Assembly: GCF_000196255.1 (NCBI RefSeq)
Contig: NC_006371.1
Location: 1,561,902 to 1,625,901, forward strand
Reading direction: 5' to 3'
Source: Photobacterium profundum SS9
GTDB taxonomy: Bacteria; Pseudomonadota; Gammaproteobacteria; Enterobacterales; Vibrionaceae
DNA: 64,000 nt
The notes beneath the pieces were generated by a model that had not been told where the DNA came from, did no database searches, and saw nothing but the letters and a program-made list of their open reading frames with translations. The stretch's first letter is position 1. Every line of letters starts with the position of its first letter. The translations under genes and the position numbers were made by a program. This document shows, piece after piece, positions 9,864 to 19,101 of this stretch.

Positions 9864-10271
9864 CGGCATTCCCTTTTCAGTCGGATTATCCATTAGTATA
9901 GAAGTAATTTGTTGAAAGAAATGTGGCGTAAAACACAAAGCAACCAAGTGAGCAGTAAGCGAAGCATTCAAACACTTTTGGGGGGCTAGGGCCTAACAAC
10001 ATCCTTTGTCATCAGCAAAAGTATCTCACGCAGTATTACCGACAAAGGTAATTAGCAAGAAGGTTTAAAACTGGCGTGAATGTTGCGTCTTATTACACAG
10101 TCTCGATCAAATTCAATGCACAATTGCTGCGCTATCCTTATAGATCGTAAAATACAACAATCTTCACTATTTCTTCGGCACCCTACAAAATGACTGTATA
10201 CAGTTGTTCTTGAGCCAGATACTGTATTAAATCAATAAAAGTTGTCCATTCAATATATTCAAGGAAGAACA
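9864..10271. other. Intergenic, 408 bp, divergent promoters
   Basis: Lies between the DUF465 gene (minus) and the sulfhydrylase gene (plus), so it must hold both promoters. I saw no tandem MetJ boxes, riboswitch or gene in it. Confidence 0.4.
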
Positions 10272-11540
10272 ATGAAAGACGAAACACTCTCGATCCACTT
10301 TGGTTATGAAACCGACCCAACAACAAAATCTGTCGCAACGCCAATTTACCAAACTGTCGCTTATGAGTTTGATAACGCACAACACGGTGCTGACCTTTTT
10401 AACCTAGCAGTACCAGGGAATATTTATACTCGTATTATGAACCCAACCAATGATGTGCTGGAAAAGCGCATGGCAGCACTAGAAGGAGGCGTTGCAGGAT
10501 TAGCCGTAAGTGCAGGCAGTGCAGCCATCAATTATGCCATTCTAACATTGGCACAAATGGGCGATAATATCGTTGCAACACCACAGCTCTACGGTGGTTC
10601 TTACACCTTGTTTGCTCATATGTTGCCAAATCAAGGTATTGAAGTACGCTTTGCGAAAGACGATAAACCAGAAAGCCTAGCGGAACTTATCGACGAAAAA
10701 ACCAAAGCCATTTTCTGCGAAAGTATTGGTAACCCTGCGGGTAACATTATTGATTTAGAGCTAGTCGCAGAGCTTGCTCATGCGCAAGGTGTCCCTGTCA
10801 TTGTCGATAATACCGTTGCTACACCCGTATTATGCAAACCTATCGAATTTGGCGCCGATATCGTGGTGCATTCTTTAACAAAATACGTCGGTGGCCACGG
10901 TACAACACTCGGTGGCATGATTATCGACTCAGGCAAATTCCCTTGGACTGAGCACAAAGATCGCTTCCCTGTCTTTAACCAACCTGAACCTTCTTATCAC
11001 GGTGTGGTATACACTGAAGCATTTGGTGAAGCGGCCTTCATCGGGCGAGCGCGCACAGTACCATTGCGTAATACTGGCTCGGCTCTATCCCCTATGAATG
11101 CATTTATGTTAATGCAAGGCTTAGAAACCTTATCGCTTCGAATGGAAAGACATACTGAAAATGCTCTTAAAGTCGCTGAGTATCTCAGTCAGCACGATAA
11201 CGTGGAGTGGGTTAATTATGCGGGCCTTCCTGATTCAAAGCATTATTCTTTAGCTAAAAAGTACATGAAAGGTCAGCCATCTGCGATCCTCTCTTTTGGA
11301 TTAAAAGGTGGGTATGAGGCTGGCGTTCGTTTTTATGATGCACTGAATATTTTCAAACGATTGGTCAACATAGGGGATGCAAAATCTTTAGCCTGTCACC
11401 CTGCATCGACGACACACAGACAACTCAGTGAGCAAGAACAAAAGCAAGCGGGCGTATCCCCTGAAATGATCCGTCTATCTGTGGGTATAGAGCACATTGA
11501 TGATATTATTGCTGACTTAGAACAAGCACTTAACGCATAA
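10272..11540 (+). CDS. metY: O-acetylhomoserine sulfhydrylase (aminocarboxypropyltransferase)
   Basis: 422 residues, PLP enzyme of the Cys/Met metabolism family. It makes homocysteine from O-acetylhomoserine and sulfide, a direct-sulfhydrylation route to methionine. Seen: YTRIMNPTNDVLEKRMAALE, SAGSAAINYAI, LYGGSYTLFAHMLP, VDNTVATPVLCKPIE and the PLP-lysine site HSLTKYVGGHGTTLGGMI. The ATG at 10272 follows AAGGAAG by 5 nt; frame upstream of it is unsupported. Monocistronic, closed by a hairpin at 11578. Confidence 0.92.
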   Translation: MKDETLSIHFGYETDPTTKSVATPIYQTVAYEFDNAQHGADLFNLAVPGNIYTRIMNPTNDVLEKRMAALEGGVAGLAVSAGSAAINYAILTLAQMGDNIVATPQLYGGSYTLFAHMLPNQGIEVRFAKDDKPESLAELIDEKTKAIFCESIGNPAGNIIDLELVAELAHAQGVPVIVDNTVATPVLCKPIEFGADIVVHSLTKYVGGHGTTLGGMIIDSGKFPWTEHKDRFPVFNQPEPSYHGVVYTEAFGEAAFIGRARTVPLRNTGSALSPMNAFMLMQGLETLSLRMERHTENALKVAEYLSQHDNVEWVNYAGLPDSKHYSLAKKYMKGQPSAILSFGLKGGYEAGVRFYDALNIFKRLVNIGDAKSLACHPASTTHRQLSEQEQKQAGVSPEMIRLSVGIEHIDDIIADLEQALNA

Positions 11541-11577
11541 ATGCCATGCACCATAGCATTAATCCATATATAAAAGT

Positions 11578-11601
11578 GAGCTAGAGATATTACTCTAGCT
11601 C
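11578..11601 (+). terminator. Terminator of metY
   Basis: GAGCTAGAG and CTCTAGCTC make a 9-bp stem 38 bp after the metY stop. Confidence 0.55.
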
Positions 11602-11667
11602 GGGTGATTTATAATAGCTGAAATATAAACAAGTTAACGCCTAACTAAGACGAAGAACAAAGGTACA

Positions 11668-11694
11668 TCGGCTAAAGTCACTTTTTAGCCGATA
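11668..11694 (-). terminator. Hairpin overlapping end of the CEOS-like gene
   Basis: ATCGGCTAAA and TTTTAGCCGAT pair; the stop codon of the minus-strand gene at 11685 lies inside the stem. Convergent with metY. Confidence 0.45.
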
Positions 11695-12863
11695 CTATTC
11701 AAGACCATACTTTCAATCGGATTTAAGTACCCATGAGGGTAATACAGCTCGCGTTTTTGAAACGACAGAATGGAAGGATTCTGAATCACGCCACCATCAA
11801 TATTGATCGCTTTCCGAATCGTCTCATTTTGATGCCAACTATCTCGACCCGCTAATACAATAGGTAGATAAACAATTAAAGCAGCAGAAATTGATCGCGT
11901 TGCACTTTCCCACAGATAGCTAGGGGTATGATCCACCGCGTAGTAATCGATGGTTTCATACTTAAACATCGGACTTTTGAATGTTGTTGGTTTGGCAAAA
12001 AAGAATCCCATTCCTTCGTCACAACTTACATCAATAATTAAGCTGTTGGGTTTAAGGCATGCGCTTTCTTCTTCGATAACAAAGTCGGTAGGATTCTCTG
12101 TATTTTGATACGTTCCGTTTACAATGATATCTGCTTCACTGATCAGATCTGTCAGTGATCGTGTGGTTCCATCGTGATCTACCACCACCATGCGTGCCTC
12201 ACCCTCGCTACCAGCTCGAATTCTCACGTAGTTACAATCGAGTACTTCTTCACGCACTTCGTCTTCTGGGCGCTGAATACAGATAGTGATATCTCTAAAA
12301 CCATGCGCCTTTAGAGCATATATTGCACCACGGCTAACGGCACCAAAACCAAAAATGATTGTTTTACGTTGATCACCGTAATGCCCATCGATGCCTTTGA
12401 GTTGCAAGGAATGCAATACCGCACAATAACCAGCCATTTCGTTATTCTTATAGAATGTATGGCGACCTACTTGACCATTAGCAGACCAAATATACATATC
12501 CTCAAAGGCAATAAGCGTTTGTTTACGATCTATCGCCGCTTGGGTAATGTCTTCTTGCTGTACACAATGCACGTACCCCCAAAGTGTTCCTCCTTCGCGC
12601 AGTTCTTGTAAATCTTCTAATACTGGTTTGGCAATGATAACCCTGCCAATGTCGGCCAGTAATTCGTGGCGACTGGCAGTGCCTCCTGTTAGGGCTGCAA
12701 TGTCCGAGTCTGAAATGCCAAATGGTTCGCCATAACCTTCTTCAAAAATTAGTTGACGGCGAAGGTCTTCAGGAATTCGCAGCAAATGCTCTGGATGAAT
12801 TGGAAACCGTCGCTCATCTTCTTTTCTTGAAGTCCCAATGACTCCTACTTTTGATGTATTCAT
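11685..12863 (-). CDS. N5-(carboxyethyl)ornithine synthase-like dehydrogenase
   Basis: 392 residues of the alanine dehydrogenase/transhydrogenase fold. N-terminus has the substrate half (VGVIGTSRKEDERRFPIHPE), the middle a Rossmann segment (IIFGFGAVSRGAIYAL), then IIVNGTYQNTENPTDFVIEE and SLIIDVSCDEGMGF. This matches the CEOS group, which reductively joins pyruvate to ornithine or lysine using NADPH. Exact substrate is inference. Start ATG 12863 matches the family N-terminus. No operon partner. Confidence 0.75.
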   Translation of the reverse strand: MNTSKVGVIGTSRKEDERRFPIHPEHLLRIPEDLRRQLIFEEGYGEPFGISDSDIAALTGGTASRHELLADIGRVIIAKPVLEDLQELREGGTLWGYVHCVQQEDITQAAIDRKQTLIAFEDMYIWSANGQVGRHTFYKNNEMAGYCAVLHSLQLKGIDGHYGDQRKTIIFGFGAVSRGAIYALKAHGFRDITICIQRPEDEVREEVLDCNYVRIRAGSEGEARMVVVDHDGTTRSLTDLISEADIIVNGTYQNTENPTDFVIEEESACLKPNSLIIDVSCDEGMGFFFAKPTTFKSPMFKYETIDYYAVDHTPSYLWESATRSISAALIVYLPIVLAGRDSWHQNETIRKAINIDGGVIQNPSILSFQKRELYYPHGYLNPIESMVLNSIG

Positions 12864-13427
12864 GTCGTCGTATCCTTTTTTGTAAAAAATTCCATATATG
12901 TGACTTTATGAACTAATGATCAATTTCGCCAACAGGCCAATTTCTTTATGGTCTGCTTTATCGTAAACATTCCAGAGTATTAGGGTTTTAGAATCTCAGA
13001 GTTTCATCAAACGAAGCTCTGTATAAATGAGAGGAGGAATCAATAACATCGAACTGGTCGTCAATACCACTACAAAACTTTATCTAAATCAGACTTCACC
13101 GTTTCTCTACTAAAACCCGAAAAGTTGATGTAATTCTGTGCAAAGTAATCAGAAAACCATGCATCGTTACAGGCAGTACTGAACCAAAGCCGATGTTATG
13201 AAATGAATTCAAATAGAAAGGATTGAAATCACAAAATTGATAAGATATACACCATAGCACGATTACTTTTCTCATGTTGATCAAATAGCAATGCGTTGCA
13301 TATGGTTGTTTAACACTGTACTTAGCTGATAAATCGCCTTTTAGCCACTTCTATTATTACGGTATCTTGTTGAACCAACAACTCTTGAATTCATAGCAAC
13401 CCATGCATAAAATTGAGTTGCACTGAT

Positions 13428-13443
13428 TGTGATAACAATCACA
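13428..13443. promoter_or_regulatory. CRP-type operator upstream of nucleoside hydrolase
   Basis: TGTGATAACAATCACA has perfect TGTGA-N6-TCACA half-sites, the CRP consensus core, about 130 bp before the nucleoside hydrolase start. Suggests cAMP-CRP (and perhaps CytR-like) control of nucleoside use. Confidence 0.6.
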
Positions 13444-13501
13444 GGAACACACCACAATATCGTTACTATAAGGCACATCATTTATTGACACTTTTGTTAT
13501 A

Positions 13502-13518
13502 TATACCCAAGCTACCTC
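13502..13518. repeat. Solo end of the TATACCCAAG repeat
   Basis: TATACCCAAGCTACCTC is identical to the first 17 bases of the 266-bp element at 21828-22093. The rest of that element is absent here. Confidence 0.55.
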
Positions 13519-13575
13519 TTGATAACGAAAGGTTTGTTTTAATAGTTATTCTGTAAAAAACTAGGTAACGAGTAC

Positions 13576-14544
13576 ATGACAACAAAAATTATTTTAGATA
13601 CCGATCCTGGAATTGATGATGCAATGGCAATCTTATTTGCCGAAGCACACCCTGCATTAGATTTAGTTGCAATTACAACGGTTTATGGCAATGCAACTAT
13701 CGACAATGCCACCCGTAATGCGCTTTATTTAAAACAGAAATTCAATTTCACTGCAGATATCGCAAAAGGGGCAAGTAAGCCGCTTCATCGCCCACCCGTT
13801 GGCGCGACCGTTGTTGTACACGGTGAAACCGGATTTGGCGATCTCACAGCACCTGATGACATTACAGAGCAAGCAGACCCTCGCCCTGCTTACCAATACA
13901 TAATCGACACAGTTAAAGCTAACCCCGGCGAAATTATATTGGTCACTGTGGGCCCATTAACCAACATTGCTCTAGCACTTGAAGCTGCACCCGAGATCGC
14001 AGGCTTAGTCAAAGAAGTTGTCGTGATGGGTGGGGCATTTGGAATGAATGATCACCGTGGCAATGTGACTCCGTATGCTGAAGCCAATATTCATGATGAC
14101 CCCCACGCGGCAGATATCGTTTTTTGTGCCTCATGGCCAGTCGTTATAATTGGTTTAGATGTTACTGAACAAAGCTTTTTCACTGGCCAATATCTCGATG
14201 AATTACGCGATGATGCTGGTGAAGTAGGTCAATTTATTTGGGATGTAAGCCGTTATTATTTGCGTTTCTACTCTCAAAAAGTTGGGCTAAATGGCTGCCA
14301 TGTTCATGATCCTTCTGCCATCGTGTATGTCATCAACCCCGACTTATTTACATTACGTGAAGGTGCCGTGCGGGTTGTAACGGATGGCCCCGCAGAAGGT
14401 ATGACGATTCAAAAGTTTGATGACCGTAAATATATGAATGATGAATGGTCATCAATGCCCAATCAACGCGTGGGCATTGCCGTTGACGATCAAGCGCTGT
14501 TAAAACTGTATCGTGAAAGCTTAATTGCATACAGTCAGCAATAA
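13576..14544 (+). CDS. Inosine/uridine-preferring nucleoside hydrolase
   Basis: 322 residues. The calcium-binding motif DTDPGIDDAMA starts at residue 8, and VTVGPLTNIALALE, VVMGGAFG, EANIHDDPHAADIVF and HDPSAIVYV follow, as in RihA/RihB-type hydrolases. Cleaves the N-glycosidic bond of ribonucleosides to free base and ribose. Base preference cannot be read from sequence, so no rih letter is given. A CRP site precedes it and a hairpin at 14571 closes it. Confidence 0.9.
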   Translation: MTTKIILDTDPGIDDAMAILFAEAHPALDLVAITTVYGNATIDNATRNALYLKQKFNFTADIAKGASKPLHRPPVGATVVVHGETGFGDLTAPDDITEQADPRPAYQYIIDTVKANPGEIILVTVGPLTNIALALEAAPEIAGLVKEVVVMGGAFGMNDHRGNVTPYAEANIHDDPHAADIVFCASWPVVIIGLDVTEQSFFTGQYLDELRDDAGEVGQFIWDVSRYYLRFYSQKVGLNGCHVHDPSAIVYVINPDLFTLREGAVRVVTDGPAEGMTIQKFDDRKYMNDEWSSMPNQRVGIAVDDQALLKLYRESLIAYSQQ

Positions 14545-14570
14545 AGCGTTATAAACAAGCTAGATAGCTA

Positions 14571-14602
14571 AGGCTGATCATCGAATAGGTGGTCAGCCTT
14601 TT
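14571..14602. terminator. Bidirectional terminator
   Basis: AAGGCTGATCA and TGGTCAGCCTT pair, followed by TTTTC, between the convergent nucleoside hydrolase and LysR genes. Confidence 0.65.
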
Positions 14603-15484
14603 CTAGTCTTCAAGTAAACCAGTTAGAGCATCGGCTAGCCACGTTAAAGCGGGGCCTTTGGCTTTTTTCTTCGACATCACACGATCAATAGGAACACGCC
14701 AAGGTTTATGATCAAAGCTTAAATTCAACCGCGCCATCTTCCCCTCTGCAACTCCCTCATCAGACATATGGCTAGGTATATATCCCCAACCGATACCATT
14801 TTTAACTAACTGATTGACTCCATTAAATGTATTTCCCCACCATAAATGCGCCGAAATCATAGGAAAGTGAGACAATTCTTGCCCCTCAATACCTTTAATC
14901 AACAACTGACGGTAAGGGATTAAATCAGCCGCTTTTACAGTTTCTAACAAAGCTAAAGGATGCGAAGGGCTAACAACACCATGAAAAGGCAAGCTACCCA
15001 CATAACAAAGATCAACATCTTGAGGGAAACCACTGTTTGCGAACATTAACCCTATATCTGCCCTGCCCGAATGCACCAATGCATACACATCAGGCGTAGA
15101 AACGGTATAAAAATCTAAGATAGTGGCAGGAAATAATACCGAAAAATCAGACAATATTTGCCATAACGCAGGCAATAATAATGCATCATCTACCGCTAAT
15201 TTTAACTGGGTTTCATTGTTATTGTTCAACGCATTTGCCGCGTTTTCTAATTCATTCGTTTGCTGCAAAATAGCCTGTGCGAATGATAATAAACGTTGCC
15301 CTTCTGGTGTCAGTGACGGTTTGCGGGTACTACGGTCAAAGAGTTGTGTATCTAAATCAATTTCTAGTGTTGCGATTCCTTGGCTTACTGCTGATTGCAC
15401 CTTCCCAAGCTTACGCGCGCAGGCAGAAAATGAACCCAACTGTGCTGTGACCACAAACATTCTTAGCTGTTCTAAATTGCACAT
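14603..15484 (-). CDS. LysR-family regulator next to PACE efflux gene
   Basis: 293 residues: winged helix-turn-helix at the N-terminus (LRMFVVTAQLGSFSACARKL, VQSAVSQGIATLE, TQLFDRSTRKPSLTPEG), then the periplasmic-binding-like effector domain. Divergent from the PACE gene at 15578 with a 93-bp gap. PACE genes such as aceI are commonly controlled by a divergent LysR protein (AceR), so this is the likely activator of that pump. Confidence 0.85.
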   Translation of the reverse strand: MCNLEQLRMFVVTAQLGSFSACARKLGKVQSAVSQGIATLEIDLDTQLFDRSTRKPSLTPEGQRLLSFAQAILQQTNELENAANALNNNNETQLKLAVDDALLLPALWQILSDFSVLFPATILDFYTVSTPDVYALVHSGRADIGLMFANSGFPQDVDLCYVGSLPFHGVVSPSHPLALLETVKAADLIPYRQLLIKGIEGQELSHFPMISAHLWWGNTFNGVNQLVKNGIGWGYIPSHMSDEGVAEGKMARLNLSFDHKPWRVPIDRVMSKKKAKGPALTWLADALTGLLED

Positions 15485-15577
15485 ATCACTTTTCCTGATA
15501 ATAACTAACTATCAATCATCTTGTTTATTGATGATTATATACCACATGATTTACCCATAATGTATAGAAGGTTTCAA

Positions 15578-16000
15578 ATGTCATTTAAAGAACGTATTTT
15601 TCATAGTGTATTATTCGAAATAATTGCACTGCTTTGTTTCATGGTAGCCGCATCTTTTGTAACGAAAGCAGACACCAAATCTGTTGCTAGTTTAGCCATC
15701 GGGCTTTCTATGATCGCAATGACTTGGAACTATATCTACAACCTCGTTTTTGACCGTGTGTTCGGTGAAAAACGTGCATCTCGCGGATTAAAAATACGAA
15801 TTGGCCATGGTCTTGGTTTCGAATTGGGCTTGGTATTTGTGAGCTTTCCGTTAATGATGTGGATACTGCAACTCGATTTTTGGACTGTATTGATAATGGA
15901 TGCTGGCGTTGTTATCTTTTTTCTCATTTATGCCATTGTGTATAACTGGTGTTATGACACTATCCGCTCACGATTCATTCCAACCGTTGCCACATCGTAA
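15578..16000 (+). CDS. PACE-family multidrug efflux transporter
   Basis: 140 residues with two tandem transmembrane-pair (BTP) halves: FHSVLFEIIALLCFMVAASF with SLAIGLSMIAMTWNYIYNLVF, then GLGFELGLVFVSFPLMMWIL with VIFFLIYAIVYNWCYD. The W-N-Y-I-Y-N-x-x-F-D and E-at-helix-1 motifs are typical of AceI-type chlorhexidine/biocide exporters. ATG at 15578 follows AGAAGG by 7 nt; the longer open frame is not used. Partner regulator is the divergent LysR gene. Confidence 0.88.
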   Translation: MSFKERIFHSVLFEIIALLCFMVAASFVTKADTKSVASLAIGLSMIAMTWNYIYNLVFDRVFGEKRASRGLKIRIGHGLGFELGLVFVSFPLMMWILQLDFWTVLIMDAGVVIFFLIYAIVYNWCYDTIRSRFIPTVATS

Positions 16001-16086
16001 TATTTATACGCTTATTCTTTACTCGTCACGTTTGACTATCTAGGATATAGCTTTTGCTTATACCCAAAATGGTTAAACGTGTAGGT

Positions 16087-16569
16087 ATGGATAAAACCTT
16101 GTTACTCGAACAGATGATTACCGCATTAGAGGAAACGCATCAAGGCGCTGTTGAAGCGGCATTACGTGCATACAATACGGCAACGAATGATGAAAATGTG
16201 GCTGAAAATCAATATGACACATTAGCATTAGAAGCATCGTATTTAGCGCATGGTCAAGCTCAGCGAGTAGCAGAATGTGAAGCCGATATTCTTGCCTTCA
16301 AAAAAATTGATATGGCTGCTGACACCGAAAAGAAAGTTGTCACTTTAGGGTGTTTAATACAACTGATTGATGAAGATGATAACAATAGATACGTCTTTTT
16401 TGCTCCATCTGCTGGCGGTTTAAAAATCCGCTTTGATGATAAAGACATTATTGTTGTTACCCCTACGTCTCCGTTAGGGGAAGCGTTAATTGGTCGAGAA
16501 TTACACGACGACGTCAACGTGCATATTGGCAGCCAAATCATCAATTATGAAATTGCATTGATTAGCTGA
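16087..16569 (+). CDS. GreA/GreB C-terminal-like transcription factor relative
   Basis: About 160 residues. N-terminal helical part (ALEETHQGAVEAALRAYNTA, ENVAENQYDTLALEASYLAHGQ) and a C-terminal FKBP-like Gre domain (LGCLIQLID, VVTPTSPLGEALIGRELHDD). Members bind RNA polymerase or act as Gre paralogues; function here is unknown. Start is uncertain: TTG 16054 has AGGA 8 nt upstream, ATG 16069 has none, and ATG 16087 (MDKTLLLEQM) agrees with how I recall family N-termini. Confidence 0.7.
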   Translation: MDKTLLLEQMITALEETHQGAVEAALRAYNTATNDENVAENQYDTLALEASYLAHGQAQRVAECEADILAFKKIDMAADTEKKVVTLGCLIQLIDEDDNNRYVFFAPSAGGLKIRFDDKDIIVVTPTSPLGEALIGRELHDDVNVHIGSQIINYEIALIS

Positions 16570-16613
16570 TTGATCTTGCCTTCACCGCTCGTGTGCTAGC
16601 AATCGCGATTTTC

Positions 16614-16662
16614 AAACACACTTCATCAGCCAATACCGATGCCGATGCCGATGAAGTGTTAT
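16614..16662. terminator. Bidirectional hairpin with CCGATG repeats in the loop
   Basis: ACACTTCATC and GATGAAGTGT pair between the convergent Gre-like and arginase-like genes. The loop holds short GATGCC/CGATGC repeats. T-run is weak. Confidence 0.45.
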
Positions 16663-16739
16663 TGTGCTGTATCGGTAAATATATTCTCAAACTACGTCTA
16701 CACCTTTTAATAATCAGATAAGTCATAGGTTTTCATTTA

Positions 16740-17726
16740 TCACAACATGGCTTGTTTACTTAAAACGGTACTCACGACTTTTGCCGCTATGCGTGCCGTT
16801 TGATCTTCGTAATCAAACTCTGGGTTTAATTCAACAACATCTAATATTTTCACTTTTCCGCTGCTGATAATTCGCTTAAGCGCATACTCAACAATCGACC
16901 ACTCAACCCCTTGAACCCGCGACAAATTAACACCTGAAGCGACAGTTGCAGAAAAAACCGACAGATCAAAACTAATATGTATATAATCAATCTCGCTCAA
17001 GAAACGATCAATCTTATTCTGCACAATCTTTTTATTTCGCATCGTCATTTCTTTATCTAATAGCCAATGACAACCTAATTTCTCTGCATATTCAAATGAT
17101 GATTGTGAATTAGTTCGATTGCATATACCTAAACCTAAATAATGGAAAGGACGATGATGCTCTGTACAATAACTCGCAATAGAATGGAATACTGATCCGA
17201 CTTTTGGCGATAATGTTGGTCGTAATTCGAAATGTGCATCGAAATTAATAACCCCTACTCGAGCCTGACGCCCTTTCTCTTCATTATTATCATTAAGCTG
17301 ATGTGCAATATGTTTTGGTTGATTAACATAATCAGACAGCGCTTGATAACTAGAAATTGATATTTCATGCCCACCACCCAATATGACAGGGAAATGACCT
17401 TTATCGAAAAAATCGACTATTTTCTGATATTGCAAAGCTTGTAATTCATTGAATTCAAGCCCATCGAGTTCATCAATTATACCCGCATCATACAATGGAA
17501 AAGAAGGTGAACCTTTATACTCTTTTTTTAGCGCCCGGCAGATGCTTTCAGGTCCATCACTGTCACTTAAACGGCCACGAAAACGACCAAGGCTCAAATC
17601 TGAAGCGACACCAAACAACACCGCCCCAACCTGAGACTGTTCAGTGTAAGAACGGAAAGATGTTGAGCTATGGTAGCTATTAGGAATAACTCGAACAAAC
17701 CACTGATTTAACTGTTTAAAAAACAT
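16740..17726 (-). CDS. Arginase/formimidoylglutamase-fold protein, altered metal site
   Basis: 328 residues of the ureohydrolase superfamily, closest in pattern to HutG: VASDLSLGRFRGRLSDSDGP, VILGGGHEISISSY, INFDAHFELRP, HISFDLSVFSATVASGVNLS. Canonical enzymes bind two Mn ions through GGGH, DxHxD and DxD. Here the second motif is DAHFE and the third DLS, so two ligand Asp are replaced by Glu and Ser. It may be a divergent enzyme or have lost activity. The IclR remnant lies 30 bp upstream on the same strand. No hutHUI genes are nearby. Confidence 0.75.
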   Translation of the reverse strand: MFFKQLNQWFVRVIPNSYHSSTSFRSYTEQSQVGAVLFGVASDLSLGRFRGRLSDSDGPESICRALKKEYKGSPSFPLYDAGIIDELDGLEFNELQALQYQKIVDFFDKGHFPVILGGGHEISISSYQALSDYVNQPKHIAHQLNDNNEEKGRQARVGVINFDAHFELRPTLSPKVGSVFHSIASYCTEHHRPFHYLGLGICNRTNSQSSFEYAEKLGCHWLLDKEMTMRNKKIVQNKIDRFLSEIDYIHISFDLSVFSATVASGVNLSRVQGVEWSIVEYALKRIISSGKVKILDVVELNPEFDYEDQTARIAAKVVSTVLSKQAML

Positions 17727-17756
17727 TGTGCCTCCTAATATAGCCGGACTATTGCA

Positions 17757-18323
17757 TTACCATTCAGGAGGCAGCATTCGAGCAGCTTGTAATACAGCAA
17801 ATACGATGCTGTTTTTTTTATTATTAATGCGTTCTGTAGGTGCCATTACACTAATCGCACCCACCACTTTTTTATTCAAAAACACTGGGGCACTCACACT
17901 GGATACACCCAGATCAAATTCAGACGTACTTAACGCATAACCTTCTTTTTTAATACACCGCAACTCATTAAACCACTTTGCTTTTTCATGCTCATCCGCA
18001 ATGCCGAAATGCGTTAACGTACTAAGTAATCGCTTCTCATTAAATTGCGCTAATATCACTTTTGATGAAGCGCCTAAAATAAGCGGCTGGCTTTGGCCTT
18101 GCTGGTAACTACACCTTAACGCATAAGGGCTATCTACCATTTCGACACATAAAGCATTAAAGCCAACGGGCACCATATAGGCCGACATCTCGCCAGTTTG
18201 ATCTTGTAAGCGCTTTAGTACAGGTCTAACACCTTCCGACAAGGGCGAAAACGTGTGAAAGTTACGCATGAGTTGCAGTGCAGCAGGACCAACCGTATAG
18301 CGCTTACCACTCGGTTGTTCTTC
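17757..18323 (-). pseudogene. IclR-family regulator, C-terminal part
   Basis: Reads EEQPSGKRYTVGPAALQLMR and on through the IclR effector domain (VEMVDSPYALRCSYQQGQ, ILAQFNE, GVSSVSAPVFLNKKVVGAIS) to ARMLPPEW. The DNA-binding half is separated from it by an IS200/IS605 element. Removing the IS joins EWNFIR to EEQPSGKRY in frame, as in intact IclR proteins. Formerly the likely regulator of the arginase-like gene. Confidence 0.82.
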
Positions 18324-18916
18324 ACTAAACAACCACCTACTAAAGTAGGTGGGTTAGTATTAAGGACTGAAAGTCCGGATACGGGTCAAAGACCCGTTTT
18401 CGTTAGCCTTCTGTCCTGAAGTTATCTTCAGCCTTGGGCTCAAAGTGATGATCAAGGTATTCCTTTATCATTTCTTCCGTTAGGTCACCAGATGTCACAC
18501 AAAAGTAGCCTCTAGCCCAAAAATGACGTCCCCAGTATTTCTTCTTTAAATCAGGATAACTCTCGAACAACTTAGCCGATGTACGGCCTTTAATCCTTCG
18601 CATTATTTCGCTAGGTGCCATATTGGGTGGTGCAGAAACTAACAAGTGAACATGATCTTTACTGATTACCCCCTTCAAAATATCAATCTCAAAAGCATGA
18701 CATGTTTGCCTGATTAGCTCTCGAGCTTTCAAGCCAACATCACCAGTCAAAACTTGATAACGATACTTCGTTACAAAAACGAAATGGTACTGAATTTTGA
18801 AGACTGTATGACTTCCATATCTATAATCCATAATCATGCTCCAACATCATCGATGACCGTAAAATATCATAGCTGAAGCTGACCGACTAAAGTCGGTGGT
18901 TTTAACCTTTTAGGTG
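18324..18916 (-). mobile_element. IS200/IS605-family element, copy 1 (about 593 bp)
   Basis: Bounded by sequence shared with the copy at 36581. Each end has a short hairpin: CCACCTACT/AGTAGGTGG on the left and CCGACT/AGTCGG on the right, as expected for single-strand transposition without terminal inverted repeats. Both copies have TTATTCG next to the end upstream of tnpA, the likely cleavage/target motif. No target duplication. Boundary is uncertain by 2 bases because GT occurs at both junctions. Confidence 0.9.
18403..18837 (-). CDS. tnpA: IS200/IS605 Y1 transposase TnpA
   Basis: 144 residues. HUH motif in HVHLLVSAPP, the catalytic tyrosine region (ARGYFCVTSGDLTEEMIKEY), and FVTKYRYQVLTGD near the start. 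Single-strand 'peel and paste' transposase. Protein sequence is identical to the copy at 36660, suggesting recent movement. No TnpB gene accompanies it. Confidence 0.95.
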   Translation of the reverse strand: MIMDYRYGSHTVFKIQYHFVFVTKYRYQVLTGDVGLKARELIRQTCHAFEIDILKGVISKDHVHLLVSAPPNMAPSEIMRRIKGRTSAKLFESYPDLKKKYWGRHFWARGYFCVTSGDLTEEMIKEYLDHHFEPKAEDNFRTEG

Positions 18917-19101
18917 ACGAATAAAGTTCCATTCACGCAGCGTCGCAATATATCGATATACCGAGCTAACCGGCGTATCTGTCTGTTCACTGATCATCTG
19001 TGCTGATAGTGGCGCAGGAGATGAGGAGATCGTCAGTAAAATTTGTAATAACCGTTGATTTGGGCTCAAGAGATATCTACTCGATGTGTCTTCTCAGACA
19101 T
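18917..19101 (-). pseudogene. IclR-family regulator, DNA-binding part
   Basis: Minus-strand frame LSPNQRLLQILLTISSSPAP, then MISEQTDTPVSSVYRYIATL and REWNFIR is an IclR helix-turn-helix domain. It is cut at about 18917 by the IS200/IS605 element. An ATG at 19101 (ATGTCTGAG) is out of frame by one base and would read SEDTSSRYLL if one base were dropped; otherwise the TTG in LSPNQ is the start. So a second lesion is possible. Confidence 0.7.

Larger units (their letters stand above)
12864..13575. other. Intergenic, 712 bp, with CRP site and MITE end
   Basis: No convincing gene; a 62-codon frame on the minus strand at 13096-13284 has no ribosome site or protein-like composition. Its right part carries a palindromic CRP-type site (13428) and one end of a local repeat (13502), both ahead of the nucleoside hydrolase gene. 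Confidence 0.5.

Noticed and set aside
10000..10271. SAM riboswitch or MetJ boxes before metY
   Set aside because: No conserved stems or tandem AGACGTCT-like boxes could be found.
13096..13284. 62-codon ORF on the minus strand
   Set aside because: No ribosome site, atypical composition, lies in a promoter-bearing spacer.
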